DNA of 19,424 bases, taken from the NCBI GenBank assembly GCA_031289325.1, contig JAITPS010000016.1, forward strand, positions 1 to 19,424. The letters run 5' to 3'. Shown here one piece after another: positions 1-8,011 of this stretch (the stretch's first letter is position 1; each line of letters starts with the position of its first letter). Made by a program: the position numbers and the translations under genes. The DNA is from Candidatus Methanovirga meridionalis. Its GTDB lineage: Archaea; Methanobacteriota; Methanobacteria; Methanobacteriales; Methanobacteriaceae. Under the pieces are notes generated by a model. That model was not told where the DNA came from. It saw only the letters and a program-made list of their open reading frames with translations, and made no database searches.

Positions 1-170
1 AAAATTAAATAAAATTAAATAAAATTAAATAAAATTAAATAAAATTAAATAAAATTAAATAAAATTAAATAAAATTAAATAAAATTAAATAAAATTAAAT
101 AAAATTAAATAAAATTAACAAAAAAAAATTATTATTCAAAATTTAAGGACTTTTCCATAATGGCTATAAT
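1..170 (+). repeat. TIR element copy A (MITE-like), right part, with 10-bp minisatellite
   Basis: Positions 1-118 are eleven perfect copies of AAAATTAAAT plus a degenerate twelfth. The array runs into the conserved right arm of the interspersed family described here (TTCAAAATTTAAGGAC, then the inverted terminal segment CCATAATGGCTATAAT ending at 170). The left end lies outside the window. The element stops 38 bp before the rpiA start codon, so the rpiA promoter must lie at least partly inside it. Confidence 0.65.
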
Positions 171-208
171 TGCACAAACACTCTTAAATAGAATATTTGG
201 AGTAAATT

Positions 209-880
209 ATGAATTTAAAAAAAATAGCTGGATATGAAGTAGCAAAAGAAGTTAGAGACGGGGAAATTGTAGGTTTAGGTACTGGCTCAACCACAAATTA
301 CTTCATTGAAAAGCTTGGAGAAAGAATTAAAGATGAAGAAATGGAGATCATGGGTGTTCCTACATCGTATCAATCTTTTATGCTTGCTAAAGAATTGAAT
401 ATACCTATAACTACATTAGATGAACATGATATTGATATAGCTATTGATGGTGCTGATGAGATAGATACTGATTTAAATCTTATTAAGGGAGGCGGAGCTG
501 CGCATACCTTAGAAAAAATAGTTGATTATAGTGCAAAGAATTTCATTGTAATATCTGATGAAACTAAATTAGTTGAAAATCTTGGGAATTTTCCAGTCCC
601 ACTTGAAATAATTTCAAAAGCTGTAAAACCAGTTTTCTCAGCACTTAAAGATATGGGTAGTGAACCGAGTGTAAGAATGGGAAAGTATAAGGTTGGACCA
701 GTTATTTCAGATAATGGAAACTTTATTGTCGATGCCAAATTTCCAATAGTGGATAACCCTATACATTTAGAAACTGATCTTAATTCCATTCCTGGAGTGG
801 TTGAAAATGGAATTTTCTCACAGATGACAGATAAAGCGATTATTGCTTGTGAAAATGGCATCAAAAAGATTAATTTCTGA
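209..880 (+). CDS. rpiA: Ribose-5-phosphate isomerase A
   Basis: Cytosolic enzyme interconverting ribose 5-phosphate and ribulose 5-phosphate. In a methanogen it supplies ribose phosphate for nucleotide synthesis. The 223 residues match the usual RpiA length (about 220). Visible motifs are the phosphate-binding loop GLGTGSTT (22-29), DGADEID with the two acidic active-site residues D80 and D83, then KGGGAAHTLEK with K93 and E102. These correspond to D81, D84, K94 and E103 of the E. coli enzyme. The ATG start is supported by GGAG at 199-202, 6 nt upstream. The gene stands alone: a TIR element lies directly upstream and a hairpin array directly downstream. No lesion is seen and the identification is firm. 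Confidence 0.96.
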   Translation: MNLKKIAGYEVAKEVRDGEIVGLGTGSTTNYFIEKLGERIKDEEMEIMGVPTSYQSFMLAKELNIPITTLDEHDIDIAIDGADEIDTDLNLIKGGGAAHTLEKIVDYSAKNFIVISDETKLVENLGNFPVPLEIISKAVKPVFSALKDMGSEPSVRMGKYKVGPVISDNGNFIVDAKFPIVDNPIHLETDLNSIPGVVENGIFSQMTDKAIIACENGIKKINF

Positions 881-894
881 TTTATTATAGTTTT

Positions 895-1030
895 GAACCA
901 AATTTTTTAGGCAATTTAAAAACTTTAGTTTTAACTTAGAAAATCTTTGATTTTCTTTATTCTTCAAAATCTTTGATTTTTTCTTTAGTGAAATTTTTCA
1001 TTTCACCTATAAAAATGAAGTTTTTCTTTA
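895..1030 (+). repeat. Hairpin array 1
   Basis: A leader shared with the other arrays (GAACCAAATTTTT at 895-907, then TTTAAAAACTTTAG) is followed by four short palindromes in series. They are AGAAAATC-TTT-GATTTTCT (938-956), AAAATC-TTT-GATTTT (966-980), GTGAAAT-TTTTC-ATTTCAC (988-1006) and AAAAA-TGAAG-TTTTT (1011-1025). Short T-rich linkers such as CTTTA separate them. The array begins 14 bp after the rpiA stop, so it would lie in the 3' UTR of that mRNA. Its function is unknown; transcript end formation or stabilisation is one possibility. Confidence 0.6.
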
Positions 1031-1153
1031 GAAACTGAGCAACAATTCCAAATTTGATGAAAAAATAATTGTTTTTTCTATGTTTATTCATAACTACATA
1101 TTAATTAGTATCAACATTTTATTATTATCAACATTTTTAATAAAAATATATTC

Positions 1154-1309
1154 ATTATTGTATAGTCCTTAAAATAGTCCTTAAATTTTAAAATGATAAT
1201 TCTTGTTATTAAATTATTTAATTTTAAAATATCACTTTTATAAAAAATTTATATTACTTTTATAAAAATTATAGATATATATTAAAAAAACTTTATCGAA
1301 ACCATTATT
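1154..1309 (-). repeat. TIR element copy B (MITE-like), short, inverted
   Basis: Read on the minus strand it starts with ATAATGGTTTCGATAAAG (left terminal repeat) and ends with the right arm AAATAATTTAATAA...AAAATTTAAGGACTAT. The TAGTCCTTAAA end motif is duplicated at 1164-1186. At about 156 bp it is the shortest copy here that still has both ends. The stretch from 1310 to 1440 holds only small A/T repeats and no gene. Confidence 0.6.
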
Positions 1310-1445
1310 CTAAAATGTTAATAAATCTAATAATAATAAATCTAATAATGTTAATAAAATTATATAATGGATATAATTAAATTTAGAAATCATTATAATC
1401 TTAAAGAGTGAAAAAACTCAATAATTTTTTACATTCTATATTAAC

Positions 1446-1462
1446 CACAAAGTATTTATATA
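1446..1462 (+). promoter_or_regulatory. Putative archaeal promoter (BRE + TATA) of a small RNA
   Basis: CACAAAGTATTTATATA resembles a purine-rich BRE followed by the TATA box TTTATATA (1455-1462). It is the best TATA-like match in the 1.1-kb spacer. Transcription would begin near 1485, ahead of the structured segment that ends in a terminator at 1682. Confidence 0.4.
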
Positions 1463-1484
1463 ACCTCAAACTTATTTATTTATA

Positions 1485-1682
1485 ATGCAATTTTTTTAAA
1501 TATATAGAAAATATTTAATTAAATAATTATGTTTAATTAATTGTAGACATTTATTAATTGCATGATTAATTTTACTCACAGGTTATCATTTGTAGTTTAT
1601 ACTAACTAATCTGTGTATTCTTTATTTAATTTTAACCTGTGAAATAGAATGCTGTAAAAATCATATCGGCGATTTTTTTTTT
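1485..1682 (+). ncRNA. Putative small structured RNA, about 200 nt
   Basis: The segment lies between a good TATA box (1455-1462) and a terminator-like hairpin. It contains a perfect 10-bp long-range stem, TCACAGGTTA (1576-1585) with TAACCTGTGA (1633-1642). A second hairpin, AAAAATC-ATATCGGC-GATTTTT (1656-1677), follows and runs into a T tract. No protein frame with a ribosome site explains it. It does not fold as a tRNA, and it lacks the length and GC content expected of SRP or RNase P RNA. The transcript start is inferred from the TATA position. It could alternatively be a decayed 5' leader. Confidence 0.35.
1656..1682 (+). terminator. Hairpin plus T tract terminating the putative small RNA
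   Basis: A 7-bp stem AAAAATC/GATTTTT with the 8-nt loop ATATCGGC is followed by a run of T to 1682. This layout would release a transcript upstream of the thermosome gene. Confidence 0.45.
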
Positions 1683-1718
1683 AATAATATTTACTATATG
1701 CTTAAACTATTTTTTTTA

Positions 1719-1826
1719 ATTATTGTAATCGTCTATTCATATTATTGTAATCGTCTATTCATAATAGTTCTGTATTTCATTATAATTAGTCTGATTCACT
1801 ATTTAATTCTGATTCATTATTTAGTT
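1719..1826 (+). repeat. Two short tandem duplications upstream of the thermosome gene
   Basis: A 22-bp unit containing TATTGTAATCGTCTATTCAT occurs twice (starting at 1721 and 1743). An 18-bp unit CTGATTCACTATTTAATT (1791-1808) is followed by a near copy (1809-1826). They make a 60-codon open frame (1698-1880) look like a hydrophobic peptide. That frame has no ribosome site and is probably not a gene. Confidence 0.7.
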
Positions 1827-1906
1827 AAAAATAGGCAAGTAAATACTAAAATTAAAATAAAAAATTCAGCTTATAAATGATTTATTGTTAATAATGGTTA
1901 ATATTA

Positions 1907-1940
1907 AGTATATATAGAATAAAATAATAATATATAAAAA
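1907..1940 (+). promoter_or_regulatory. Probable thermosome promoter region
   Basis: Two TATA-like stretches lie here: TATATATAG near 1909-1917 and TATATAAAAA at 1931-1940. The second would place transcription start near 1960, giving a short leader that includes the ribosome site AAGGTGAT just before ATG 1976. No heat-shock operator could be identified by eye. Confidence 0.35.
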
Positions 1941-1975
1941 TATAAATTATCAAAAATTAAAGTTAAGGTGATTAA

Positions 1976-3595
1976 ATGGCACAACAAGGACAACCAATTT
2001 TCGTTTTACCTGAAGGCACTAATAGAATTTTAGGTAGAGATGCTCAAAGAAATAATATTTTAGCTGGTAAAGTTTTAGCTGAAACTGTAAGAACAACATT
2101 AGGTCCTAAAGGAATGGATAAAATGTTAGTCGATGGTCTCGGTGATATAGTAGTAACTAACGATGGAGTAACAATTCTTAAAGAAATGGATATTGAACAT
2201 CCTGCTGCAAAAATGTTAGTTGAAGTTGCTAAGACTCAAGAAGATGAAGTAGGTGACGGTACAACTACAGCAGTTATTATCGCTGGTGAATTACTTAAAA
2301 AAGCTGAATCTTTATTAGATATGGATATACACCCAACTATTGTATCTATGGGTTACAGACAAGCAGCTGAAAAAGCTCAAGAAATTTTAGAAGATATTTC
2401 AATTGAAGAAACTGGAACTGAAACATTAGTTAAAGTAGCTATGACTGCTATGACTGGCAAAGGAACTGAAAAAGCAAGAGAACCATTAGCTCGTTTAGTT
2501 GTGGATGCTGTTCAACAAGTAGAAGAAAACGGTGAAGTGGATACAGATCACATTAAAATTGAGAAAAAAGATGGTGCTGTTGTAGAAGATTCAAAACTTG
2601 TTCAAGGGGTAATTATTGATAAAGAAAGAGTTCATCCTGGAATGCCAAAAGAATTATCCGATGCTAAAATAGCTTTATTAAACTCTCCTGTTGAAGTAAA
2701 AGAAACAGAAATGGATGCTGAAATCAGTATAACTGACCCTACTCAAATGCAAGCTTTCATTGAACAAGAAGAAAAAATGGTTAAAGGAATGGTTGATAAA
2801 ATAGCTGGATCTGGTGCAAATGTATTGTTTGCTCAAAAAGGTATTGATGATTTAGCACAACATTACTTAGCTAAAAAGGGAATTTTAGCTGTTAGAAGAG
2901 TTAAAAAATCAGATATTGAAAAATTAGCTAAAGCTACTGGTGCAACTATTGTTTCTAATGTTGATGATTTAACTGCTAATGATTTAGGAGGAGCTGGTAG
3001 TGTTGTTGAAAAGAAAATTTCTGGAGAAGAAATGATCTTTGTAGAAAATGCTAAAGAAGCTAAATCTGTTACTTTACTTGTTAGAGGAAGTACTAAACAT
3101 GTTGTGGATGAAATTCAAAGAGCTATTGAAGATGCTATTGGTGTTGTTTCAGCAACTGTCGAAGATGGTAAAGTTGTAGCTGGTGGAGGAGCCCCTGAAA
3201 TTGAAGTGGCTAAAAAACTTAAAGATTATGCTGAATCTATTAGTGGAAGAGAGCAATTAGCTGTTACAGCTTTTGCAGAAGCTTTAGAAATTGTTCCAAA
3301 AACATTAGCTGAAAATGCAGGTTTGGATAGTATTGATTCATTAGTAGATTTAAGAGCAGCTCATGAAAAATCTCCTTACATGGGTCTCGATGTCTTCACT
3401 GGAAAAGTCACTGATATGAAAGTTGCTGGTGTTATCGAACCAAAAAGAGTTAAAAAACAAGCTATTCAGTCTGCATCTGAATCAGCTGAAATGATTTTAA
3501 GAATAGATGATGTTATAGCTTCAAGTGGTAGCAGTAACCCTGATATGGGTGGTATGGATCCATCTGCAATGGGTGGAATGCCTCCAATGATGTAA
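1976..3595 (+). CDS. thsA: Thermosome subunit (group II chaperonin)
   Basis: Cytosolic ATP-driven chaperonin subunit of the CCT/TRiC type, assembling into a double ring that folds other proteins. The 539 residues are normal for the family. Seen in order: GPKGMDKML (43-51), NDGVTILKEM (62-71), the ATPase motif GDGTTTAV (93-100), a central apical domain, VVAGGGAPE in the second equatorial half, and a flexible Gly/Met-rich tail ending GGMPPMM. ATG 1976 is preceded by AAGGTGAT with ideal spacing. Many archaea have several paralogues, so the alpha/beta letter in the symbol is uncertain. The codon pattern is regular and strongly biased, as expected for a highly expressed gene. It is monocistronic, with a T-rich terminator downstream. 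Confidence 0.96.
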   Translation: MAQQGQPIFVLPEGTNRILGRDAQRNNILAGKVLAETVRTTLGPKGMDKMLVDGLGDIVVTNDGVTILKEMDIEHPAAKMLVEVAKTQEDEVGDGTTTAVIIAGELLKKAESLLDMDIHPTIVSMGYRQAAEKAQEILEDISIEETGTETLVKVAMTAMTGKGTEKAREPLARLVVDAVQQVEENGEVDTDHIKIEKKDGAVVEDSKLVQGVIIDKERVHPGMPKELSDAKIALLNSPVEVKETEMDAEISITDPTQMQAFIEQEEKMVKGMVDKIAGSGANVLFAQKGIDDLAQHYLAKKGILAVRRVKKSDIEKLAKATGATIVSNVDDLTANDLGGAGSVVEKKISGEEMIFVENAKEAKSVTLLVRGSTKHVVDEIQRAIEDAIGVVSATVEDGKVVAGGGAPEIEVAKKLKDYAESISGREQLAVTAFAEALEIVPKTLAENAGLDSIDSLVDLRAAHEKSPYMGLDVFTGKVTDMKVAGVIEPKRVKKQAIQSASESAEMILRIDDVIASSGSSNPDMGGMDPSAMGGMPPMM

Positions 3596-3596
3596 T

Positions 3597-3643
3597 TTTA
3601 AATTTTTTATTTTTTTTTATATTTTTATTTTTTTTATATTGTG
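3597..3643 (+). terminator. T-rich terminator after the thermosome gene
   Basis: Directly after the stop come several T runs of 6-9 nt interrupted by AT steps. This is the oligo-T arrangement typical of archaeal factor-independent termination. Confidence 0.55.
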
Positions 3644-3678
3644 ATTGTTTATTCAAAATTGAAGCTTTTTTATAATTT

Positions 3679-3714
3679 AAAACTATTTTGACAGTGCAAA
3701 AAGAGCATAGTTTT
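3679..3714 (+). other. Stem-loop in the thermosome 3' spacer
   Basis: AAAACTAT (3679-3686) pairs with ATAGTTTT (3707-3714) around a 20-nt loop that is somewhat richer in G and C than its surroundings. Its role is unknown; it may be part of the 3' UTR or a remnant of the neighbouring hairpin array. Confidence 0.3.
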
Positions 3715-3769
3715 CGAATTTAAAATCGATTTTTAACCAGAAAAAATTTAGGTTATATATCTTAGTCAT

Positions 3770-3892
3770 CAAGTTTTTACCCAATTTTCTTAATTTTAAA
3801 AAATTTTCTATTTTTTAAAGTTAGAAAATCTTTGATTTTCTTTATTGAAATTTTTTATTTCAATTAGAAAATCTTTGATTTTCTTTATTTTT
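3770..3892 (+). repeat. Hairpin array 2
   Basis: The leader hairpin TTTAAAAAAT/ATTTTTTAAA is 10+5+10 at 3795-3819. It is followed by module GAAAATC-TTT-GATTTTC (3824-3840), then TTGAAAT-TTTTT-ATTTCAA (3845-3863), then a second exact copy of the first module (3867-3883). The linkers are CTTTATT or TTA. The modules are the same ones used in arrays 1 and 4, in another order. It lies between the thermosome gene and TIR element C. Confidence 0.65.
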
Positions 3893-4002
3893 CAATTGTG
3901 AAAATTCATCTTCTTTTTACATAACGAATATTTACAAAACAAATGTAATTTATTTATAAATTAACACGATTTTAAATAAAAATATTTTTTAATCAATAAT
4001 AA

Positions 4003-4241
4003 TTATTTATTTTAAAATTTAAGCTATAATAATTCTTATTTTAAAATTTAAGCTATAATAATTATTTATTTTAAAATTTAAGCTGTAATAATTCTTATTT
4101 TTAATATTTATAAAATTTATGGACAATATTCAAATCTTTACTGATAAATTTTATTCGTATTAAAAAGTCGACGGCAAACTATTATAAAAGAATAAATAAT
4201 AATTTGATTTAATTAATAAATAATTTGATTTAATTAATAAA
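4003..4241 (+). repeat. Short tandem repeats upstream of TIR element C
   Basis: Three copies of a 29-30 bp unit containing AAATTTAAGCTATAATAATT lie at about 4003-4100 (AAGCT at 4021, 4050 and 4080). A 21-bp unit containing TTTGATTTAATTAATAAA is repeated exactly at 4200-4220 and 4221-4241. No gene is visible in the spacer from 3596 to 4721. Confidence 0.7.
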
Positions 4242-4253
4242 AATAATCAATTC

Positions 4254-4695
4254 ATTATAGTGATTTTGATAAAGTTCTTAATAAATAACTTTTTTAAATT
4301 AAATATCATTAACAAAGATTAATTTAAAAGTATTTATCTCAATTAAAATATAAATAACTTTTTTAAATTAAATATCATTAACAAAGATTAATTTAAAAGT
4401 ATTTATCTCAATTAAAATATATTTATGCTATTTAAAATTTAAAATTATAGATTTTTAATTAAAAGATATTAATTTAAAGTTATTTATATTGATTAAAACA
4501 TGTTTATACTATTTAAAATTATTTATATTGATTAAAACATGTTTATACTATTTAAAATTATTTATATTGATTAAAATATATTTATACTATTTAAAATTTA
4601 AAATTATAGATTTTTATAAACTAATATTTGAAATTAAATAATTTAATAAAAAAATTCATCGTTCAATTTAAGAACTTTTCCATAATGACTATAAT
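4254..4695 (+). repeat. TIR element copy C (MITE-like), most complete copy
   Basis: The left end ATTATAGTGATTTTGATAAA and the reverse complement of the right end, ATTATAGTCATTATGGAAAA, match over about 28 bp including the following GTTCTTAA. Inside is an exact 69-bp tandem duplication (4282-4350, 4351-4419) and three copies of a 39-bp unit (from 4482, 4521 and 4560). No coding frame is present, so it is non-autonomous. The right end is only 26 bp from the start codon of the ABC ATPase gene. Confidence 0.72.
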
Positions 4696-4704
4696 TCTGA
4701 TAAA

Positions 4705-4738
4705 TTGAAGTATGTGATAAAGTGAAGTATGTGATTGA
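4705..4738 (+). repeat. 17-bp tandem duplication spanning the ABC ATPase start
   Basis: The core TGAAGTATGTGAT occurs at 4706-4718 and 4723-4735. The upstream copy supplies GTGAT, 3 nt before the GTG start at 4722, as a ribosome site. It also creates a six-codon mini-frame TTG...TGA (4705-4725) overlapping the start. Confidence 0.7.
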
Positions 4739-5738
4739 AACTAAAGGTCTTACTAAAAGTTATGATGACTTTTTAGCTGTTGATACATTAGATATGAAAA
4801 TAAGAAATAAAAGTATTTTTGGATTCTTAGGACCTAATGGTGCTGGAAAAACAACCACCATAAAAATGTTAACATGTTTAATTAAACCTACATTTGGAAC
4901 AGCTACAGTATCTGGTTACGATATTAAAAAAGAACCAAACAATGTTAGAAATAAAATTGGTATGGTTCCTCAATTAGTTAGTTTATATAAAGATTTAACT
5001 GCCAGAGAAAATGTGAGTTTATGTGCTGATTATTATGGGATTGATAAAAAAATTAAAGAAGATAGAATTGATGAATTAATGGAATTATTAGACATTAAAT
5101 ATGCTGAAAATAAACTTGTAAAACAGATGTCTGGAGGTCAAAAACAAAAGGTTTCTGTGGTTGCAAGTTTAGTTCATAGCCCAGATATTTTATTTTTAGA
5201 TGAACCAACAATTGGACTTGATCCTACAACAAAGACAGTCTTATGGGATTTAATTCAGGAACTAAATGATGAGGGACATACAATTATTTTATGTTCTCAT
5301 GATATGTACGAGGTTGATAAACTTTGTGAAACTGTTGGAATTATGAATAAAGGTCGTTTAGTTGCATTTAACACTCCTCAAATACTTAAAGATAATTTAA
5401 TGAAAGAAAATGAGAGCATTGCAAAAAATCAATTAAATGATACTATAGAGGATAATAAACCTAAACTAACAACTGAATTAAGTATTATGGTGGAGAATTG
5501 GTTAAGTGATGAAATCATTGAAGAAATTGAAAATTTACCATTTGTTTATAGTTTAAGATCTTCTTATGATGATGAAGGGAGATTAACAGTTGATGTTGAT
5601 AAATTTTCTCATAGAGATGGAATAAGTAAGGTAATAGCTATTGTACTTAAAGGTGGAGGTTTAATATCCTCTATATCAACTAATGATCCTTCTTTAGAGG
5701 ATGTTTTTACTAATTTAACTTCTAAGGGAATGGAGTGA
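4722..5738 (+). CDS. ABC-2 type exporter, ATP-binding protein
   Basis: ATP-hydrolysing subunit of a DrrA-like efflux ABC transporter, working at the inner face of the membrane with the permease encoded next. In the 338 residues: Walker A GPNGAGKTT (37-45), Q-loop around Q84, signature MSGGQ (136-140, in place of LSGGQ), Walker B ILFLDEP (156-162), switch histidine H193 in CSHDMYEVDKL, then a C-terminal domain (about 235-338) typical of the DrrA group. GTG 4722 is chosen because GTGAT precedes it and the family N-terminus begins here. Its TGA lies within the ribosome site of the permease gene, so the two are translationally coupled. The substrate (drug, lipid or cell-wall component) cannot be told from sequence. 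Confidence 0.9.
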   Translation: MKYVIETKGLTKSYDDFLAVDTLDMKIRNKSIFGFLGPNGAGKTTTIKMLTCLIKPTFGTATVSGYDIKKEPNNVRNKIGMVPQLVSLYKDLTARENVSLCADYYGIDKKIKEDRIDELMELLDIKYAENKLVKQMSGGQKQKVSVVASLVHSPDILFLDEPTIGLDPTTKTVLWDLIQELNDEGHTIILCSHDMYEVDKLCETVGIMNKGRLVAFNTPQILKDNLMKENESIAKNQLNDTIEDNKPKLTTELSIMVENWLSDEIIEEIENLPFVYSLRSSYDDEGRLTVDVDKFSHRDGISKVIAIVLKGGGLISSISTNDPSLEDVFTNLTSKGME

Positions 5739-5743
5739 TTTTA

Positions 5744-6904
5744 ATGGAGTTAAAAAAATTTTTATGGATGTTTAAAAAAGATATTTTGTCTTTATGGAGA
5801 AACAAACCACGTTTAGTATCAATTATTGCTTTTCCAATAATTATGATTGCATTGTTTGGATATGGAATGGGAGGTTCGATTGAACATATACCAATAGCTA
5901 TTGTAAACATGAGCGATGGTGATTTAACTTCTAATACAGTAGATGCAATTAACAATATATCTATTTATGATGTAAAAAACATTACAAATGATGTTGAACT
6001 TGGAAAACATTTAGTAGATAAAGGAGATGTTAAAGCCACTATAATTTTACCTGCAAATTATGACGATTTAACTAATATACAAACAAAAGATGTAACTTTG
6101 TATTTAGATTCTTCAGATCAGATAGCCAGTCAAGCATTGGTTCCTACAACCGAACAATTATTTATTGGATTAAATAATAAATTATCTATTGAAAAACTTT
6201 CTAAATTAAGTTCTCCAGGAACAAATTCTGGTGTTTCAGTAATTTCAGGAGCTTCTTCAATTATAGATACTATAAAATTAGAAATTAACAACATTTATGG
6301 AGATATTAAATATATCGATTTCTTAGTTCCAGCTGTTTTGGCAATGACATTAATGTTTTCATGCATGATGGGTATGGGGCAATCAATATCTGGTGAACGC
6401 GAAACTGGAGAATTAGCAAGGTTATTCATGACTCCAACAAATGTCAGTACTGTTGTTGGTGGTAAAATACTTTCTAAACTTACAATAGAAATTGTTCGAG
6501 CATTAATTCTTCTTATAACAGCTATTGTACTATTTGGGATAGTTATAAAAGGTAGTATATTGTTAGCTATTGGAATGCTCATTTTAGGTGCACTGTCTTT
6601 TGTGGGTTTTGGAATTATGATATCTGCATCAACATCCACACAAGAAGATTATATGCAAATGGTTATGCCTGTTTCAATGCCAATGATGTTTGTTTCAGGT
6701 GTTTTTTATCCAATTGAAACAATGCCATGGATTTTCCAAAAAATAGCTTATATATGTCCTTTAACATATCTTAATGATGCTATGAGAAGCATTATGATTA
6801 AAGGTTCTGGTATTGGTGATATATGGATCGATGTAGTTGTTTTATTAGGTTTTACAGCAATATTCTTTATATTGGGTGTTATTAAGTTTAATAGAGATGT
6901 TTAA
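5744..6904 (+). CDS. ABC-2 type exporter, permease protein
   Basis: Membrane subunit partnering the preceding ATPase. The 386 residues show the ABC-2 layout: cytoplasmic N-terminus, first membrane helix (about 25-43), a large external domain (about 45-190), then five hydrophobic segments. SGERETGELARLFMTP forms the cytoplasmic coupling region and GVFYPIETMPWIFQKIA is the family's conserved late motif. ATG 5744 is preferred because GGAGTGAT (5733-5740) precedes it at normal distance; the in-frame GTG at 5735 lies inside that ribosome site and would add three residues. The ATPase stop is inside the same site, so the pair is one operon. It probably exports the same unknown substrate class. Confidence 0.9.
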   Translation: MELKKFLWMFKKDILSLWRNKPRLVSIIAFPIIMIALFGYGMGGSIEHIPIAIVNMSDGDLTSNTVDAINNISIYDVKNITNDVELGKHLVDKGDVKATIILPANYDDLTNIQTKDVTLYLDSSDQIASQALVPTTEQLFIGLNNKLSIEKLSKLSSPGTNSGVSVISGASSIIDTIKLEINNIYGDIKYIDFLVPAVLAMTLMFSCMMGMGQSISGERETGELARLFMTPTNVSTVVGGKILSKLTIEIVRALILLITAIVLFGIVIKGSILLAIGMLILGALSFVGFGIMISASTSTQEDYMQMVMPVSMPMMFVSGVFYPIETMPWIFQKIAYICPLTYLNDAMRSIMIKGSGIGDIWIDVVVLLGFTAIFFILGVIKFNRDV

Positions 6905-6923
6905 TAGTGATATTCTAAATTTC

Positions 6924-6969
6924 ACATGGTTAAAAATCGGGTTTCGGATCTTCAACCCCATGTTCTTTT
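6924..6969 (+). terminator. Imperfect stem-loop with T run after the exporter operon
   Basis: ACATGGTT (6924-6931) pairs with AACCCCATGT (6954-6963) with a two-base bulge. The interior ATCGGGTTTCGGAT is clearly richer in GC than the surrounding spacer, and TCTTTTT follows. It most likely ends the exporter transcript; a small regulatory structure is also possible. From 6970 to 7440 I see only A/T-rich sequence and no gene. Confidence 0.4.
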
Positions 6970-7462
6970 TGCAATGCCATAAAAAACTATTTACATTTAA
7001 TTTTATAAAAAAATCTACCTAAATTTGGATTACATTAATATATTATCCATATTTAGATTATATTAAACAATTATAATCCATATTCTAATGTTTTTTGAAT
7101 TTTTAACACTTACACTTATTAGTTATTATGGAAAAATATCATGCTATTTCTTGTAATAATTTAAACTTGTTTATGGATTATTTTAATAAAATAAATTTTT
7201 TAAATTTCTTTTTTAAAAATTAAAAAAAATTAAAAATTAAAAAATAATAATATATAGTGGGAAACTTGAATTTATCAAAATCATTGTTTTAAATTCTCTT
7301 TTAAATTTAATTTTTTTAATTAAATTTCTTATTTTTAAGAAATAATTAAAGTAAAACATTTAGATTTTAAATTAATAAAAATATAAAGAATAATTTTAAA
7401 AATTAAAATATATTGTTATAAAAAATGTTTATAATTAATCATTATTTTTAAATATCTTATTG

Positions 7463-7645
7463 TTGAAAATTTATTTTCAACTTAGGAGAATAGATTCTCC
7501 ATTTTTAAAAATTTCAAATTAATATTAAATTAATTTTTTAAATAATAGTTTTTATAGATTTGTTACCGAAGATAACTTAAGAAAATTGAAGATTTTTCGT
7601 TTCTAAGTTAAAATTAAAATTTTTAAAGTATCAAAAATTTGGTTC
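7463..7645 (-). repeat. Hairpin array 3 (inverted, diverged)
   Basis: Read on the minus strand it begins GAACCAAATTTTT (7645-7633), as array 1 does, then TTTTAACTTAGAAACGA, then GTTATC-TTC-GGTAAC. Array 4 has the corresponding block with perfect GTTATC/GATAAC arms. Farther along are ATTCTCC/GGAGAAT (7485-7500) and TTGAAAAT-TT-ATTTTCAA (7463-7480). The shared leader and module order link it to the other arrays in spite of divergence. Confidence 0.55.
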
Positions 7646-7648
7646 TGA

Positions 7649-7878
7649 GTATAGTCATTATTGTAAAGTTCTTAAATTTTAAAATGATGAATTTTTTTAT
7701 TAAATTACTTAATTTCAAATATTGCTTTATTGTAATCTATAATTTTAAATAGTATAACATATTCTTAAATAGTATAAACATATTTAAATTAATATAAATA
7801 ATTTTAAATTAATATTTTTTAATGATATTTAATTTTAAAAAAAGTTATTTATTAAGAACTTTATCAAAACCATTATAT
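7649..7878 (-). repeat. TIR element copy D (MITE-like), inverted
   Basis: On the plus strand it opens GTATAGTCATTATTGTAAAG and closes AAGAACTTTATCAAAACCAT, the two terminal repeats of the family in reverse order. It holds the conserved block AAATTACTTAATTTCAAAT in inverted form. It abuts hairpin array 3 and ends 133 bp before the antiporter gene. The remaining stretch 7879-8011 has small A/T repeats (AATAGTATTAATAAAAAT) and must hold the antiporter promoter. Confidence 0.65.
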
Positions 7879-8011
7879 TAATAATAAAAATAATAGTATT
7901 AATAAAAATGATAGTATTAATAAAAATAGTTTAAAAATATTAATAATAAAAATAGTTTAAAAATTAAGATAATGATATTAAGAATAACAATATTTAATTG
8001 AGAATATAACA

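Noticed and set aside
526..864. Antisense open frame within rpiA (and similar antisense frames within the permease, helicase and cimA genes)
   Set aside because: They lie fully opposite well-supported genes, have no ribosome site and show no recognisable motif.
1485..1682. tRNA, SRP RNA or RNase P RNA
   Set aside because: There is no cloverleaf, T-loop GTTCRA or CCA-type acceptor stem. It is too short and too AT-rich for the other two RNAs.
1698..1880. 60-codon open frame with a hydrophobic product
   Set aside because: It is built from two short tandem DNA duplications in AT-rich sequence and has no ribosome site. The hydrophobic look is expected from T-rich codons.
4254..4695. Autonomous insertion sequence
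   Set aside because: There is no open frame of useful length and no transposase motif in any of the TIR elements.
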